From NCBI RefSeq assembly GCF_003369915.1, contig NW_022881603.1, positions 6,803,249 to 6,867,248 of the forward strand: a stretch of DNA of 64,000 bases. Direction: 5' to 3'. This DNA is from Drosophila miranda (lineage: Eukaryota > Arthropoda > Insecta > Diptera > Drosophilidae). The notes below the pieces were generated by a model. That model did not search any database and was not told the DNA's origin. It saw nothing but the letters and a program-made list of their open reading frames with translations. The translations under genes and the position numbers were made by a program. Shown in pieces: positions 1-11,176 of the stretch (positions within the stretch are counted from its first letter, which is position 1; each line of letters opens with the position of its first letter).

Positions 1-417
1 TTACTAAAAGATCATCTAGACGAACTAACCGAACAGCGGGCAACAAGGGATATAGAAAAGATTAGAGCAGTAGCAGGCACTCATCAGGAAAAAATACAGT
101 CTTATAACAAACAAGCAACAAATTCAAAGCGAAGGGAGCCACACGTGTACGTAGATAATGATCTAGTTATGGTGAGAAATTTCGACACTCATACAGGGGT
201 GTCTAAAAAGCTTATCCCGAAGTTCAAAGGACCTTATAAGATATCAAAGGTGTTAAAAAATGATAGGTATTTGCTAGAAGATGTAGAGGGGTTTCAACAA
301 TCAAGGATCCCGTATAAAGGAGTTTGGGCGGTGGCAAATATGAAGCCGTGGATTGAAAATGGTAATAATGCAAATGTCACAGGGAATCAAAATGAAGAAA
401 ATGATTGTAACACGTAA
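1..417 (+). CDS. 3' end of gag-pol from an upstream Ty3/Gypsy copy (partial)
   Basis: This reading frame is open from the window edge to TAA at 415-417. It is base-for-base the same as the last part of the complete gag-pol at 5146-5562, so it is the C-terminal tail of the integrase region of a second copy of the same element. It is followed by an LTR that the next, complete copy uses as its 5' LTR. The order pol-LTR-gag-pol-LTR is a tandem (dimer) arrangement, usually produced by LTR-LTR recombination or insertion into a sister LTR. The upstream part lies outside the window, so whether that copy is intact cannot be judged. Confidence 0.9.
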   Translation, partial: LLKDHLDELTEQRATRDIEKIRAVAGTHQEKIQSYNKQATNSKRREPHVYVDNDLVMVRNFDTHTGVSKKLIPKFKGPYKISKVLKNDRYLLEDVEGFQQSRIPYKGVWAVANMKPWIENGNNANVTGNQNEENDCNT

Positions 418-817
418 ACTTAGAATATTAAGAGTAAACCACACCCAACTGTAATAAATCAACCTATCTAGAAACTAAATTAAATGTAAGGAGTTCAGGA
501 GCACTCCGGTCAGGATGGCCGAATTGTAGCAAGGTAATAATTAGTGAGGCATTCAACTAGTATTTAAAATAGCATACAGCGCGCATTGGTATTTACCGCA
601 CCATCGATACACTCGGTGGGAAATACCAATAGTGAGTTATCGGATAAGAAACATGGAGAAGAGAGTGAGAGCACTTTGTAAATGGCGATTGTGAGAGACG
701 GACGCGCAGCTAATAAAAAAGAGTTACATTAAATCACCGGGTTTGTGTTTTTATACCTATACAGTTCACTCACGCACCGATATTGGTCACTACAATTCCC
801 GGATTAGACGGCCTACA
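406..817 (+). repeat. LTR shared by tandem Ty3/Gypsy copies (5' LTR of the complete unit)
   Basis: The segment recurs at 5551-5962. The right edge is clear: the two copies stop matching just after CCTACA. The left edge is inferred from a TG at 406 preceded by a purine-rich run that could be the polypurine tract. An alternative TG start is 485. The LTR would be about 412 bp with TG...CA ends. I count five base differences from the 3' LTR, about 1.2%, so insertion is recent but not brand new. The pol stop codon lies just inside the LTR. Confidence 0.8.
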
Positions 818-839
818 ATTTCAGAAGTGGGATACGATC
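818..839 (+). other. Putative primer binding site resembling tRNA-Leu
   Basis: Directly after the 5' LTR the sequence contains TTCAGAAGTGGGAT, which resembles the complement of the 3' part of tRNA-Leu as I remember it (acceptor and T-arm), starting a few bases inside the CCA end. The position is right for minus-strand primer binding. The tRNA identity is from memory and has not been searched. Confidence 0.5.
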
Positions 840-915
840 AATCGCCGCCAGTGAAAAATAGCGAAAATTTTTATCATCTCGTCCGTCGAAGACGCCATCG
901 CTGAAAAAAAAAAAC

Positions 916-3900
916 ATGTCGGACTTGGTCGGCGCGGAGGAGTTCTCGGCCGCCCGGCTGCGCGAATGGCTGGAGTCCCTCAATCTACCAAAAGGTGGAA
1001 GCAAAGCTGCCATGGCAGCGAGACTTAACGAAATACCAGTAGAGCTGCGGGGACAGGGACCACCGGCAGCCGAAACATGCGAGAACGAGAGGGAAGATGA
1101 GGCGGCCGCAGATCAAGACTCGACGAAGAGCGAACGCAAAGAGAAGAACGAAAAAGCACCGCAAGCGCCTGGGCACAACAACAACCATGGCGAATATCGA
1201 GCAGAGGTTGAAATGTTAAAACTGCAAATCGTGCTGCTGAAGCTGCAGAGCGAGAGGGAGAAGGAAGGGAGAGGAGAGAACACAACACCAGCCGCCAGCA
1301 ATGACGCTGGCGTCATGTTGCTAAATGCCGCCAAAGACATGTTGCCAACATATCATGGCAGCATTTCTGGAAACAACGATGACGTCACAACTTGGATCGC
1401 GCAGTTTAAGGCCGTCGCAAAAGTGAACAAACTGAAGGATGAGAAGCTACTAATGCTGCTAATGTCGAAGCTTAAGGACAAAGCATTGGTGTGGCTGCAT
1501 TCGAGTCCGGAGCACATGTCGCTGCCAATCGATCAATTGTTGAACGTCATGGAAGACACTTTCCATCCCAAGGAAAGCAAACTGTTGCTCCGTCGCAAGT
1601 TCGAGTCCCGTTCATGGGCACGTGGCGAGGAGTTCTCGATGTACTTCAACGCCAAAGTGTCGCTGGCATCCCGCATAGTCATTGACGACGAGGAGTTTAT
1701 TGACGGAGTCATCGAAGGTATCCCAGATGTAGGCCTGCGTAGGCAAGCCCACATGCAGTGCTTTGGCGCTCCATATCAACTACTCAAGGCGTTCGAGAAG
1801 ATCATGCTGCCAAAGAAGTACGGTTCAACTGAAGGGGCAAACACTGGAGCCTCGCCAACACCCATTCGCTGCTACAACTGCAACTCTTTGGGCCACGTGG
1901 CAGGGGAGTGCCGCAAGCCCAAGCGCGAAAGAGGAGCGTGCTACGGATGCGGCAGCATGAGTCACCAGGTGTCACACTGTGACGAAAAGAAGTACAAGGT
2001 ACATAACGATTATATATACAAATTTAATATATACATTAGCAATTACAATAACAAATGCTTGTCCTTAAATTGCCTCATCGACTCAGGGAGCCCAATAAGT
2101 TTTATGAAGTTATCGTGTCTAGAGCACCAGTCGGAAAATAACCTAAATAAAGTGGAAGAGCGCTCACGATTAAGTTCGAACGAAATCAAAGAAGATGATT
2201 TAAGTTTATATAAGTTTAACAAAGACAAGAAAAACAGAGAAATTGAATTTATTTTGAATAAAAATGCGGATTACGCTTATGTTGGACTAAATAATAGCAA
2301 ACTTAACATCTTTGGTAAAATACCCAGTTTTGTAATTATTAACAAAAATCGAATCAACTTTGAATTACTAGTAGTGGCAGACGAGTCGATGGGCTATGAG
2401 GCTGTGTTAGGTAGGGATTTTATGAATTTATGCAAATTTAAAATTGTAAGTGACATTTGCAAGGAGAAGGAGAGTGAGACAAAAAACGAGTGTGAAATAA
2501 AAAATGAGTGTTTAGAAAAAAATGAGTGTTTAGAAGAAAATGAGTGTTTAGGAGAAAATGAGTGTTTAGAAGAAAATGAGTGTTTAGGAGAAAATGAGTG
2601 TTTAGAAGAAAATGAGTGTTTAGGAGAAAATGAGTGTTTAGAAAAAAATGAGTGGAAAATAGAGAATGAGTGTTTAGGAGAATATGAATGTGAAGTTAAA
2701 GATGAGGGTGATAAAGAGAATAAGCATGAAGTAGAAAGTGGAGGCAAGGTAGAAAATGAGTGTTCTGCAATGGTTGAGTGTCTGGAAGACAGCGATACCT
2801 GCGAGAGCGTAAAAACCAATTTCAACGAACTACCAAGCCAGTATCCAGACAAAGAAAACGACTGGGAGTTGAAAGTAGGGACAGATTGTAGCCAAGAACT
2901 CGCAGGACGACTTAAATACATGTTTAGGACAGCGTATGTAAACGCAGAAAGACCAAACTTACCACAAACCAAGTGGGAAATGAAGTTGAATTTCGAACAC
3001 GAAAAACCGTTTCATTGCCCACCTAGAAGACTGTCGTATAGCGAAAAAGCCCAAGTACAGAAAATGATAGACGAATACACAGAAAAAGGTTACATCAGAA
3101 CCAGTGAGTCAGAATACGTTTCGCCTATAGTACTGGTAAAAAAGAATTCGGGAGAGTTGAGACTGTGCGTCGATTATCGCACACTTAATAAAGGTATGAT
3201 AAAGGACAATTACCCAACACCTCTGATAGACGACCTACTAGATAAACTGTCAGGGAAAAGACTTTTCACCAAGTTAGACCTGAAGAATGGATACTTCCAC
3301 GTATTTATGCATAAAGATTCAGTTAAATACACATCGTTCACGACCCCCATGGGACAATACGAATGGTTGAGGATGCCGTTCGGGTTACGAAATGCATCGG
3401 CGGTGTTTCAAAGATTCACAAACAACATTTTTGCAGATATGGTAAAGGAAGACAAAGTTATAATATACATGGACGATATTATGGTAGCAACAAAAGATAG
3501 TGATAGTCACATGGAAATTTTACAAGAAGTGATGAGACGATTGGTAGAGAATAAACTTGAATTAAGGATTGATAAATGCGAATTCTTACAGTCAGAAGTT
3601 AAGTACCTGGGCTATTCCATATCGGGTAACGGAATTAAACCAGATACGAAGGGATTACAGGCAGTAAAAGGGTTCCCAGTCCCCACGAAAACGAACGAAG
3701 TGCAGAGTTTCTTAGGGTTATGTTCTTACTTTAGACGGTTCGTAAAAGATTTTTCTACGAAAGCTAAGCCCCTTTATGATTTGGTCAAAAAAGACAGGAA
3801 GTTTGAATTCGGTATCGTAGAACTAGAATGTTTCGAACAACTCAAAAGTAATTTGTTGGAAGCACCGATCTTGGCACTTTACAATCCCAGAGATCCGACA

Positions 3901-5562
3901 GAATTACATTGCGATGCAAGTTCGTTAGGTTTCGGGTCAATTCTAATGCAGAAGAAGGGTGATGGCAGAATGCACCCGGTGTTTTATTTCTCCAAGCGGA
4001 CAACAATTACCGAAGCAAAATACCACAGCTTTGAACTGGAGACACTAGCGATAATTTATGCACTACAACGGTTTAGAGTATACGTGCAAGGCATACCCTT
4101 CAAAATAGTGACAGACTGCAACGCGCTAACTATGACTCTAAACAAAAAAGAACTCAATCCACGCATTGCCCGCTGGGCGTTAGAGTTACAAAATTATGAC
4201 TACAAGTTAGAACACAGGTCAGGAAGTAGAATGCAACACGTAGATGCGCTAAGCAGAGCCGTTCAGATACTCACGGTAGACACAAACACCTTTGAAGAAA
4301 ATTTAATTATATGCCAAAACAGAGATAACAAACTGATGGAGCTGAGAGAAACGTTACAGAAATCAGAACACAAACATTATGAGATGAGAAACGGAATAAT
4401 ATACAGGAAAAAAGATAACAATACTATCCTATTCTGCGTACCCGAGGAAATGGAAGGCCACGTACTCTATAAGTACCACGATGAACTAGGGCACGTCGGT
4501 ATAGACAAGATGACCGACGCTATATCGAAAAGCTACTGGATCTCAAACGTAAGGTATAAAGCCAAGCGACACATTGAAAACTGTCTAAAATGCATAGCGT
4601 ACTCAGCAAAACACGGAAAAGAGGAAGGGTTTTTACACAACATACCAAAAGGGTCAGGACCATTCGAGGTAGTACATATCGACCATTTCGGGCCAGTCGA
4701 CAAAGGCAGGGCCAACAAACATGTTTTAGTAGTAATAGACGCGTTCACCAAATTCGTAAGACTTTATACGACCAAAACCACTAGCACAAAGGAAGCAGTA
4801 ATTGCAATGAAAGATTATTTCCGAGCTTACAGTAGACCCAGATGCATTGTGTCAGACAGAGGAAGCTGTTTCACGTCAAAAGAGTTTGAAGAATTCTTAG
4901 AACAGAGCAATGTTAAACACGTAAAGATAGCAACAGGGTCGCCACAGGCCAACGGGCAGGTAGAAAGGGTGAACAGAAGTTTGGGACCCATGATTGCAAA
5001 GCTTGTTGACCCGGAAAAAGGATTACATTGGGATATGGTAGTGGAAACAGTAGAACACGCGATGAACAACACAATTCAAAGAACAATTAATGAACACCCG
5101 AGCAGAATGTTGTTTGGGGTCGTACAAAAAGGAAAGGTTTCAGATTTACTAAAAGATCATCTAGACGAACTAACCGAACAGCGGGCAACAAGGGATATAG
5201 AAAAGATTAGAGCAGTAGCAGGCACTCATCAGGAAAAAATACAGTCTTATAACAAACAAGCAACAAATTCAAAGCGAAGGGAGCCACACGTGTACGTAGA
5301 TAATGATCTAGTTATGGTGAGAAATTTCGACACTCATACAGGGGTGTCTAAAAAGCTTATCCCGAAGTTCAAAGGACCTTATAAGATATCAAAGGTGTTA
5401 AAAAATGATAGGTATTTGCTAGAAGATGTAGAGGGGTTTCAACAATCAAGGATCCCGTATAAAGGAGTTTGGGCGGTGGCAAATATGAAGCCGTGGATTG
5501 AAAATGGTAATAATGCAAATGTCACAGGGAATCAAAATGAAGAAAATGATTGTAACACGTAA
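916..5562 (+). CDS. Intact single-frame gag-pol of a Ty3/Gypsy LTR retrotransposon
   Basis: One 1548-codon frame encodes the whole polyprotein. Residues ~8-41 form a SAP-type helix-extension-helix. A gag region follows, with two CCHC zinc knuckles at ~319-332 and ~342-355. Then come an aspartic protease (LIDSGS, ~386), an acidic repeat (~528-582), reverse transcriptase with YMDD at ~851, RNase H (HCDASS, ~997), an integrase HHCC zinc domain (~1188 on) and a catalytic core with HID (~1254), SD (~1312) and the E of VERVN (~1348). The ATG at 916 is chosen because the SAP domain begins immediately after it. Gag and pol are fused without frameshift or stop, which is seen in some Gypsy lineages. 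No envelope gene follows. No disabling change is visible, so the element may be active or recently so. Confidence 0.93.
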   Translation: MSDLVGAEEFSAARLREWLESLNLPKGGSKAAMAARLNEIPVELRGQGPPAAETCENEREDEAAADQDSTKSERKEKNEKAPQAPGHNNNHGEYRAEVEMLKLQIVLLKLQSEREKEGRGENTTPAASNDAGVMLLNAAKDMLPTYHGSISGNNDDVTTWIAQFKAVAKVNKLKDEKLLMLLMSKLKDKALVWLHSSPEHMSLPIDQLLNVMEDTFHPKESKLLLRRKFESRSWARGEEFSMYFNAKVSLASRIVIDDEEFIDGVIEGIPDVGLRRQAHMQCFGAPYQLLKAFEKIMLPKKYGSTEGANTGASPTPIRCYNCNSLGHVAGECRKPKRERGACYGCGSMSHQVSHCDEKKYKVHNDYIYKFNIYISNYNNKCLSLNCLIDSGSPISFMKLSCLEHQSENNLNKVEERSRLSSNEIKEDDLSLYKFNKDKKNREIEFILNKNADYAYVGLNNSKLNIFGKIPSFVIINKNRINFELLVVADESMGYEAVLGRDFMNLCKFKIVSDICKEKESETKNECEIKNECLEKNECLEENECLGENECLEENECLGENECLEENECLGENECLEKNEWKIENECLGEYECEVKDEGDKENKHEVESGGKVENECSAMVECLEDSDTCESVKTNFNELPSQYPDKENDWELKVGTDCSQELAGRLKYMFRTAYVNAERPNLPQTKWEMKLNFEHEKPFHCPPRRLSYSEKAQVQKMIDEYTEKGYIRTSESEYVSPIVLVKKNSGELRLCVDYRTLNKGMIKDNYPTPLIDDLLDKLSGKRLFTKLDLKNGYFHVFMHKDSVKYTSFTTPMGQYEWLRMPFGLRNASAVFQRFTNNIFADMVKEDKVIIYMDDIMVATKDSDSHMEILQEVMRRLVENKLELRIDKCEFLQSEVKYLGYSISGNGIKPDTKGLQAVKGFPVPTKTNEVQSFLGLCSYFRRFVKDFSTKAKPLYDLVKKDRKFEFGIVELECFEQLKSNLLEAPILALYNPRDPTELHCDASSLGFGSILMQKKGDGRMHPVFYFSKRTTITEAKYHSFELETLAIIYALQRFRVYVQGIPFKIVTDCNALTMTLNKKELNPRIARWALELQNYDYKLEHRSGSRMQHVDALSRAVQILTVDTNTFEENLIICQNRDNKLMELRETLQKSEHKHYEMRNGIIYRKKDNNTILFCVPEEMEGHVLYKYHDELGHVGIDKMTDAISKSYWISNVRYKAKRHIENCLKCIAYSAKHGKEEGFLHNIPKGSGPFEVVHIDHFGPVDKGRANKHVLVVIDAFTKFVRLYTTKTTSTKEAVIAMKDYFRAYSRPRCIVSDRGSCFTSKEFEEFLEQSNVKHVKIATGSPQANGQVERVNRSLGPMIAKLVDPEKGLHWDMVVETVEHAMNNTIQRTINEHPSRMLFGVVQKGKVSDLLKDHLDELTEQRATRDIEKIRAVAGTHQEKIQSYNKQATNSKRREPHVYVDNDLVMVRNFDTHTGVSKKLIPKFKGPYKISKVLKNDRYLLEDVEGFQQSRIPYKGVWAVANMKPWIENGNNANVTGNQNEENDCNT
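2494..2660 (+). repeat. 18-bp in-frame tandem repeat inside gag-pol
   Basis: Units of GAAAATGAGTGTTTAGRA repeat about nine times, alternating between two variants so that the period is 36 bp at a finer level. Each unit encodes a six-residue block of the form (E/K)NECL(E/G). The array lies between the protease and the reverse transcriptase and keeps the reading frame because the unit is a multiple of three. Related degenerate units flank it to about 2770. Confidence 0.9.
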
Positions 5563-5962
5563 ACTTAGAATATTAAGAGTAAACCACACCCAACTGTAAT
5601 AAATCAACCTATCTAGAAACTAAATTAAATGTAAGGAGTTCAGGAGCACTCCGGTCAGGATGGCCGAATTGTAGCAAGGTAATAATTAGTGAGGCATTCA
5701 ACTAGTATTTAAAATAGCATACAGCGCGCATTGGTATTTACCGCACCATCGATACACTCGGTGGGAGATACCAATAGTGAGATATCGGATAAGAAACATC
5801 GAGAAGAGAGTGAGTGCACTTTGTAAATGGCGATTGTGAGAGACGGACGCGCAGCTAATAAAAAAGAGTTACATTAAATCACCGGGTTTGTGTTTTTATA
5901 CCTATACAGTTCACTCACGCACCGATATTGGTCACTACAATTCCCGGGTTAGACGGCCTACA
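5551..5962 (+). repeat. 3' LTR of the Ty3/Gypsy element
   Basis: This is a near-identical copy of 406-817. It ends in CCTACA and abuts BEL/Pao gag sequence on its right, so the element is nested in a BEL/Pao copy. A target-site duplication cannot be checked because the left end of the tandem lies outside the window. Confidence 0.85.
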
Positions 5963-8351
5963 ACTTGTTGCTCAAATGACCAGGCTTCAAACAGTTATAG
6001 CATAGATTTTTATCTTTTACAAAGGAGCGCCTTTGCAAACCTGTCATTTCCAAAAATTGTGGACAGCCATACAGAATGTGTTGTGTCGAATGGCATTTGG
6101 TGCAGTTGCTGACTTCAACTGCCACCATCGAGTGTGTGATTCTTTATACCCGATACTCAAAATGAGTATTGGGGTATATTTGATTTGTGGTAAAAATGGA
6201 TGTATGTAACGTCCAGAAGGAATCGTTTCCGACCCCATAAAGTATATATATTCTTGATCAGCATCAAAAGCCGAGTCGATTGAGCCCTGTCTGTCTGTCC
6301 GTCCGTCCGTCCGTCTGTCCGTCCCCTTCAGCGCCTAATGCTCAAAGACTATAAGAGCTAGAGCAACGATGTTTTGGATCCAGACTTCTGTGATATGTCA
6401 CTGCTACAAAAATATTTCAAAACTTCGCCCCGCCCACTTCCGCCCCCACAAAGGACGAAAATCTGTGGCATCCACAATTTTAAAGATACGAGAAAACCAA
6501 AAACGCAGAATCGTAGAGAATGACCATATCTTTTAGACTGCAGAATTTGAATTGGATCGTATTATTATTATAGCCAGCATCAAGAAAAAAATTTCATTTT
6601 TTCTCGCCCTGTCTCTCTCTAACACACACGTAGCATAGCCGGCTTTGCTTAGAGTAAAAGATTAGCGCCTAGATCTCAGAGACTATAAAAGCTAGAGCAA
6701 CCAAATTTGGTATCCACACTCCTAATATATCGGACCGAGACGAGTTTGTTTCAAAATTTCGCCACACCCCCTTCCGCCCCCGCAAAGGACGAAAATCTGG
6801 GGATATTCACAAATCTCAGAGACTAAGACTTAAGGCTAGAGTAACCAAATTTAGTATCCGCACTCCTGTTAGATCTCACTATAAAACATATATCTCAAAA
6901 TTGCGCCCCACCCCCTTCCGCCCCCACAAAGGACGAAAATCTGTTGCATCCACAATTTTGAAGATACGAGAAAACTAAAAACGCAGAATCATAGATAACG
7001 ACCATATCTATCAGGTTGCTGAATCTGGATCAGATCAGATAATTTTTAAAGCCAAAAGGAACAAATAAATTTGCACTGGCTACGCAGCGCCGGACGTCAC
7101 GCTAAGACTGATTTTCTGTCTCTCTCGCACGCACTCCTTGTCGTGTCGTTTAATATTAGCGGCGTCTGCCGGAGGAGAGCCATACTTAGTATCGGGTATA
7201 ACTGTAGAGTTGCGGTCTCCGCAGCAACTCACAACGTTCCCCCTCGTTTTGATTTGTCCCCGTGAGTTACTGTTTTCCCTTCAGACGCAGGCTCCCCTTT
7301 GCTTAGTTCCAATTCCTCGCAACGAGCATCCAAGAACTTGAAGAAGTCGTCGAGAGTGGGTGAGTCTTTATTCAAACTGCGTTCAATCCACCTGCGACTC
7401 GTGTCGGCATCAAGTTTTTCCAGTGCTAGATATATAATCCAACAGTCGCGTCCCGTTTGATTTACGGCGTCCAGACCACGTACAATTTCGTTTGCACCGT
7501 CGGACACTTTACGCAAAATCGCCGCATCAATTTTAGTAGTTGTGGGCAACCTCATAAATTGTTCCAAAAACGAGTTTACGATATGCCTCAGCCGATTGTA
7601 CCTTTCCTTGAGACGCTCCCATGCAGTGTTGTAAGCAGTGTCCGTGATCGCCAAATGTCGTACCAAGTTGGCAGCCTCATCGATGAGTAGTGTTTTCAAA
7701 TGATGAAACTTCTGTGTTGTCGTCAAATGCTGCTTGCTATGAATTGTACTTTCATAGATATCCTGAAATGCTGACCACTCTGTGTAGCTGCCAGCGAACC
7801 GTTTGATTTAAATTTTTGGCAATTCGCTCTGTATTGGTGTGACCGCACCAACTGCAGAATTCGAATTTACCGCGCCTCTAAACTCGACGCTCTCGCTCTC
7901 TCCAGCAGCACGCATAGACATGTTCGTCGTGTTCTGGTTTGCAGCTAACTGTTCAAATAGCTGTTGTTGCTGTTGTAGCAGGCTGAGTACTGCGTCGTTG
8001 TTTAGATGAAGCTCTCTGCTGCCATCCCCTTTGATCGTTGCAGTTGTAGTTGGTTGTACTAACCCCTTTTTCTCCAAAATCATTGCATGTGCCAATAGAT
8101 ACTGTTCCTTGTAGAGGGAGACAATGGACTTCCTCTGGATCCCCATACCCATCCACGTGTTCGAGAAGGGCTATGGAATCTCCAAGTTGTGAGAACTCTT
8201 TCCAAACCCTTTGGAGCAGTTCCATTCGTGAGGTGACCTGCGCCGTTGTAGTTGGTTCCTCCCGTTCAGCCCAAGCCAATGCGCGTGTGATAATAGCCTT
8301 GAGTCTGCCACGGGCTTTTACCAATGCCTTTAATTGTTCCATTGTAAACAA
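5963..8351 (-). pseudogene. BEL/Pao retrotransposon gag, frameshifted and split by a Helitron
   Basis: Reading on the minus strand from 8351, the N-terminal part (8351 to about 8120) shifts frame into 8152-7808, then shifts again into 7726-7249. That last part has the conserved Pao gag region (WERLKERYN, then DDFFKFLDARCEELE), matching the family known as DUF1759. The remaining piece, 6142-5963, encodes two Cys/His clusters (CTKC...C and CYNCLKPGH). A Helitron (6143-7248) interrupts the gene and the Gypsy LTR truncates it at 5963. The rest of pol is absent. Two frameshifts plus two insertions make it a dead fragment. Confidence 0.85.
6143..7248 (+). mobile_element. Non-autonomous Helitron-like element (DINE-1/ISY type), full length
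   Basis: The left end carries TATACCCGATACTC followed by its imperfect inverted partner. A variable TCTGTCCGTCCG microsatellite follows, then several repeats of the CAAAGGACGAAAATCTG type. Near the right end lie GTATCGGGTATA and a hairpin GAGTTGCGG...GCAACTC, and the element ends at CCCCCTCGTT. These features match the DINE-1 family (called ISX/ISY in D. miranda) as I remember it. There is no coding capacity. It is inserted inside the BEL/Pao gag, which continues on both sides. Confidence 0.85.
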
Positions 8352-9500
8352 TTTTCAATGAACACCAAAGCACACAAAACTGTTCAAGAATCCGCGTCGA
8401 AGGACCAAAGAATGTTCGCGAATAATATGCTCGACGGATTTGATTTTAGTGGACTGCATTTATTTTGTTCTTGTCCAGTTCGATGTCTATTTGGTACTGA
8501 AAAAAATGCCGTCGCAGCGGCGGTAAGAATATGTGTGTATACAAATTTTCGTCTCTTCCATTCTCATCTTGTTCTCCTTTGCCGATGGTTCTTCGCTTAG
8601 CGATGGACTTGTTATACGTTCCTCAACACTCCGTTCCCGCTCTTCTGTCCTGGCAATTCAGGATCACCTGTTACCTCAAGCTTCGGCTCCACTATGGTCT
8701 CCATTTGAAGGGACTGACCCTTGCGACGCATTCGGTTCGAGCCCCGTGTGATGAGCACCACGGCAGGCGATTGAAACGGCCTACACCTGGTTGGGCTATT
8801 TGTACTTACCGCTGCTTCTGTATCCACGCTGTGGCTTCCGCACCCGCTCTCACTGCTCCACGCTTTCACACACTTTCCGTATGCATCTCTCTTTCTCTCT
8901 CTTTGTGTATCTCTAACCATGGAACAACTTTCTTCTTATGACAGAGACAGACGTGGCAGATAGTTCCGCCAAGACATTATCCCATAATCTTTATCAACAG
9001 CCACAGCCAGCGCTGTAGCATCCGCGCCGCGTGCCTACCTCCACCTCCAGTTCCAGGTTAAGTTTTTTGGAAACTTTAGTCTGCATGACAGTCGATCCGA
9101 TATCCCTGTGCATTTGGATTTGTTTGCAGGTAACGACAAGGCTCAAGACATTTTACTAATTAAATATCAATGTACTTGCCTAATTTACCGCTGTCAACAG
9201 CAAGACAAACATAATTGTAGTCCAAAAGAGTGTACACACTGGCCGCCCAGGGCTGTCACGCTACGATAAAATAAAAACAGCTGTGTCGTAAATGTGCGAT
9301 TAAAAATTCAACGAAATATTTGTATCCCCGCGAAGCTTGGTTTTTGGAGATCAAAAAGGTCTTCCATATCCCGATGTCTCCGAAGATAGGGCTTATCCGA
9401 AGTCCCTTCAAAATGGAAGAGCGTAATCCGCTTTTACATTAAATCGGATTTAAATATAAACTCTATAGCGGCAGATATTCAAATTTATTTTCTTGGAAAT
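8352..9500. other. No recognised gene; probable BEL/Pao upstream region
   Basis: This stretch lies upstream of the BEL gag on its own strand, so part of it may be that element's leader or LTR, but I could not define LTR ends. A minus-strand open frame of 102 codons at 8612-8920 has low-complexity content and no recognisable motif. A CAG/GTTAAGT donor-like site near 9058 is unsupported by a clear exon. Confidence 0.4.
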
Positions 9501-11176
9501 CCTCACAGAAATTTAAATGATTAAATTCCAAGTGCTCTTAAAGATGGGAAACCCAACCAAACTGTCGTCTAGGGCCTGAAATTGTCCAACTCCTGATGGC
9601 ACTTCAGGTGACGGCGTAAACGCCAAGCTCCGCCTGAGGGGGGCCAGGAGGGCCCATGGAGTGGGGCCATAAAACAATTTTGTTGTAAATTTACGATACC
9701 CCCGGCCATGTATGACAGAAGGTACATAAATACTCGAACACATAAAGGCACGGGGCAGGAGGCAGTCGACATTTTCTCACCCCCAAGAAATTAGCAAAGG
9801 ATGGAGGGTAGGAAACGAAACGAGCTCCATTGCTCCACCATTCTTTAGGAGGAATAAATTAATTTATTGAATGAACAGATTGCATTTTAAATTTATTATA
9901 CTTCCATAGTATTGATTTTGGGGCACATGAATTTCTCTTTACATGATAGAAAATTTAGGTGTTGGAGATTGACGTAAGGCTAATCCCGGTTTTTCACACT
10001 GGGCTTAACTTTGTATTATAATTGGACATCCCATCGTATTTATGTATATATTAAGCCTATGTTTTGTGTCCTCACAGGACAAGTGTCTTTTAATCAATTT
10101 ACAATTGGGGTTAATTTAATAAACTCTCACTTTCTACCTTTCACAGGATCTGTTCTATCTTTCATGTGTGTCCTGTGGCTGTTTTAACTGTGGCTGGCGC
10201 TGTGCCACTTGCAAATAATTCACTTTCTTTTGCCTCTTGTAAAGAGTGTGCGGTGTGTGTGATTATGGGTTACGTGTTCGAGTGTCTGTATGCTACGGGT
10301 GTGGATGAACATTATTGGATTGCATTGAAAGAACTGGTAGCTTAGAAATAATGTATCGGCACTGGCGTTACGTTGCCTAACCGTAACGCCCAAGAGAACT
10401 AGTCCTCTGATCTACTATAATTGTTGAATACACGTTGCTTAATCAGACGCACCAACTGTGCATAATTTTGTAAATTTTTTTTTGGGAGATATTTCTTTAA
10501 ACTTTTTTTTCTTGAGTTTTGCCATTTTTAAAGTCTATCAAACAAAATTTAGAACTGAACTGCGTAAAAGAAACAATTTAGAAGAACTGAAAAAGCCGAA
10601 ATGGAAACGAGTAGAAAAACGATGTTTCTTTTTTTGAACACCAAACGCTGGCACGGCCCTGTTCGATGCGATTCGGCTCTGATTGGTTCCGCTTCAGCTT
10701 GAGATCGGTCTGATTTGGCCAACTGATTTGGGGAAGCAGGAAAGCGCTCCCGATTTGCAATAACAACTAGTAATACACGCATATATACGGCATGATATAT
10801 ATGTAGGCAATGGTAAACGAAAGACTAGTATTCCCTGGGGGTTGGTGGTGTGGTTGTGTTGCGCCCATGTCGAGCAATCGGAACCCAGATAGGACTGCGC
10901 TGAGTTCCTTCGCTGAGGTGTGTGTGTGTGTGGTGTGGTGTGGTGCTGGTTTTTGTACGAACATATTTGCTTTCTAACTTATTTCCCAAATTGATTTTGA
11001 TATTTCTAAATTCCGGGATCCTAACTGAATCCCTCTCTCCACGTCAAGGTCCCTCAAGTGTGCTGCTGTAGGTGTCTATGTATGTGTTCCAGGTGAAATG
11101 TGTTGACATGTGTGAGTGTGTGCGTGTGGGATGGGCTACCACTGCGCCGTTTCTATCTCCGGACTACGAACGCCGC
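9501..11176. other. Non-coding stretch, possibly 3' flank of the host gene fragment
   Basis: No coding region is convincing here. On the minus strand the interval lies directly downstream of the stop codon of the host gene fragment at 11177, so part may be its 3' UTR. A TG-rich tract (10917-10946) is present. Short open frames at 9513-9772 and 10549-10964 show no family features. Confidence 0.45.
10917..10946 (+). repeat. TG-rich microsatellite
   Basis: A run of TG dinucleotides merges into TGGTG units. It is a simple repeat with no other feature. Confidence 0.8.

Noticed and set aside
2394..2972. 192-codon minus-strand Ser/His/Phe-rich frame
   Set aside because: It is the reverse of the 18-bp repeat array in gag-pol; the repeat period keeps both strands open.
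8725..8760. GGTTCGAGCCCC followed by CACCA, tRNA-like 3' end
   Set aside because: The T-stem does not pair correctly and no other cloverleaf parts are found upstream; it may be chance or a remnant of a primer binding site.
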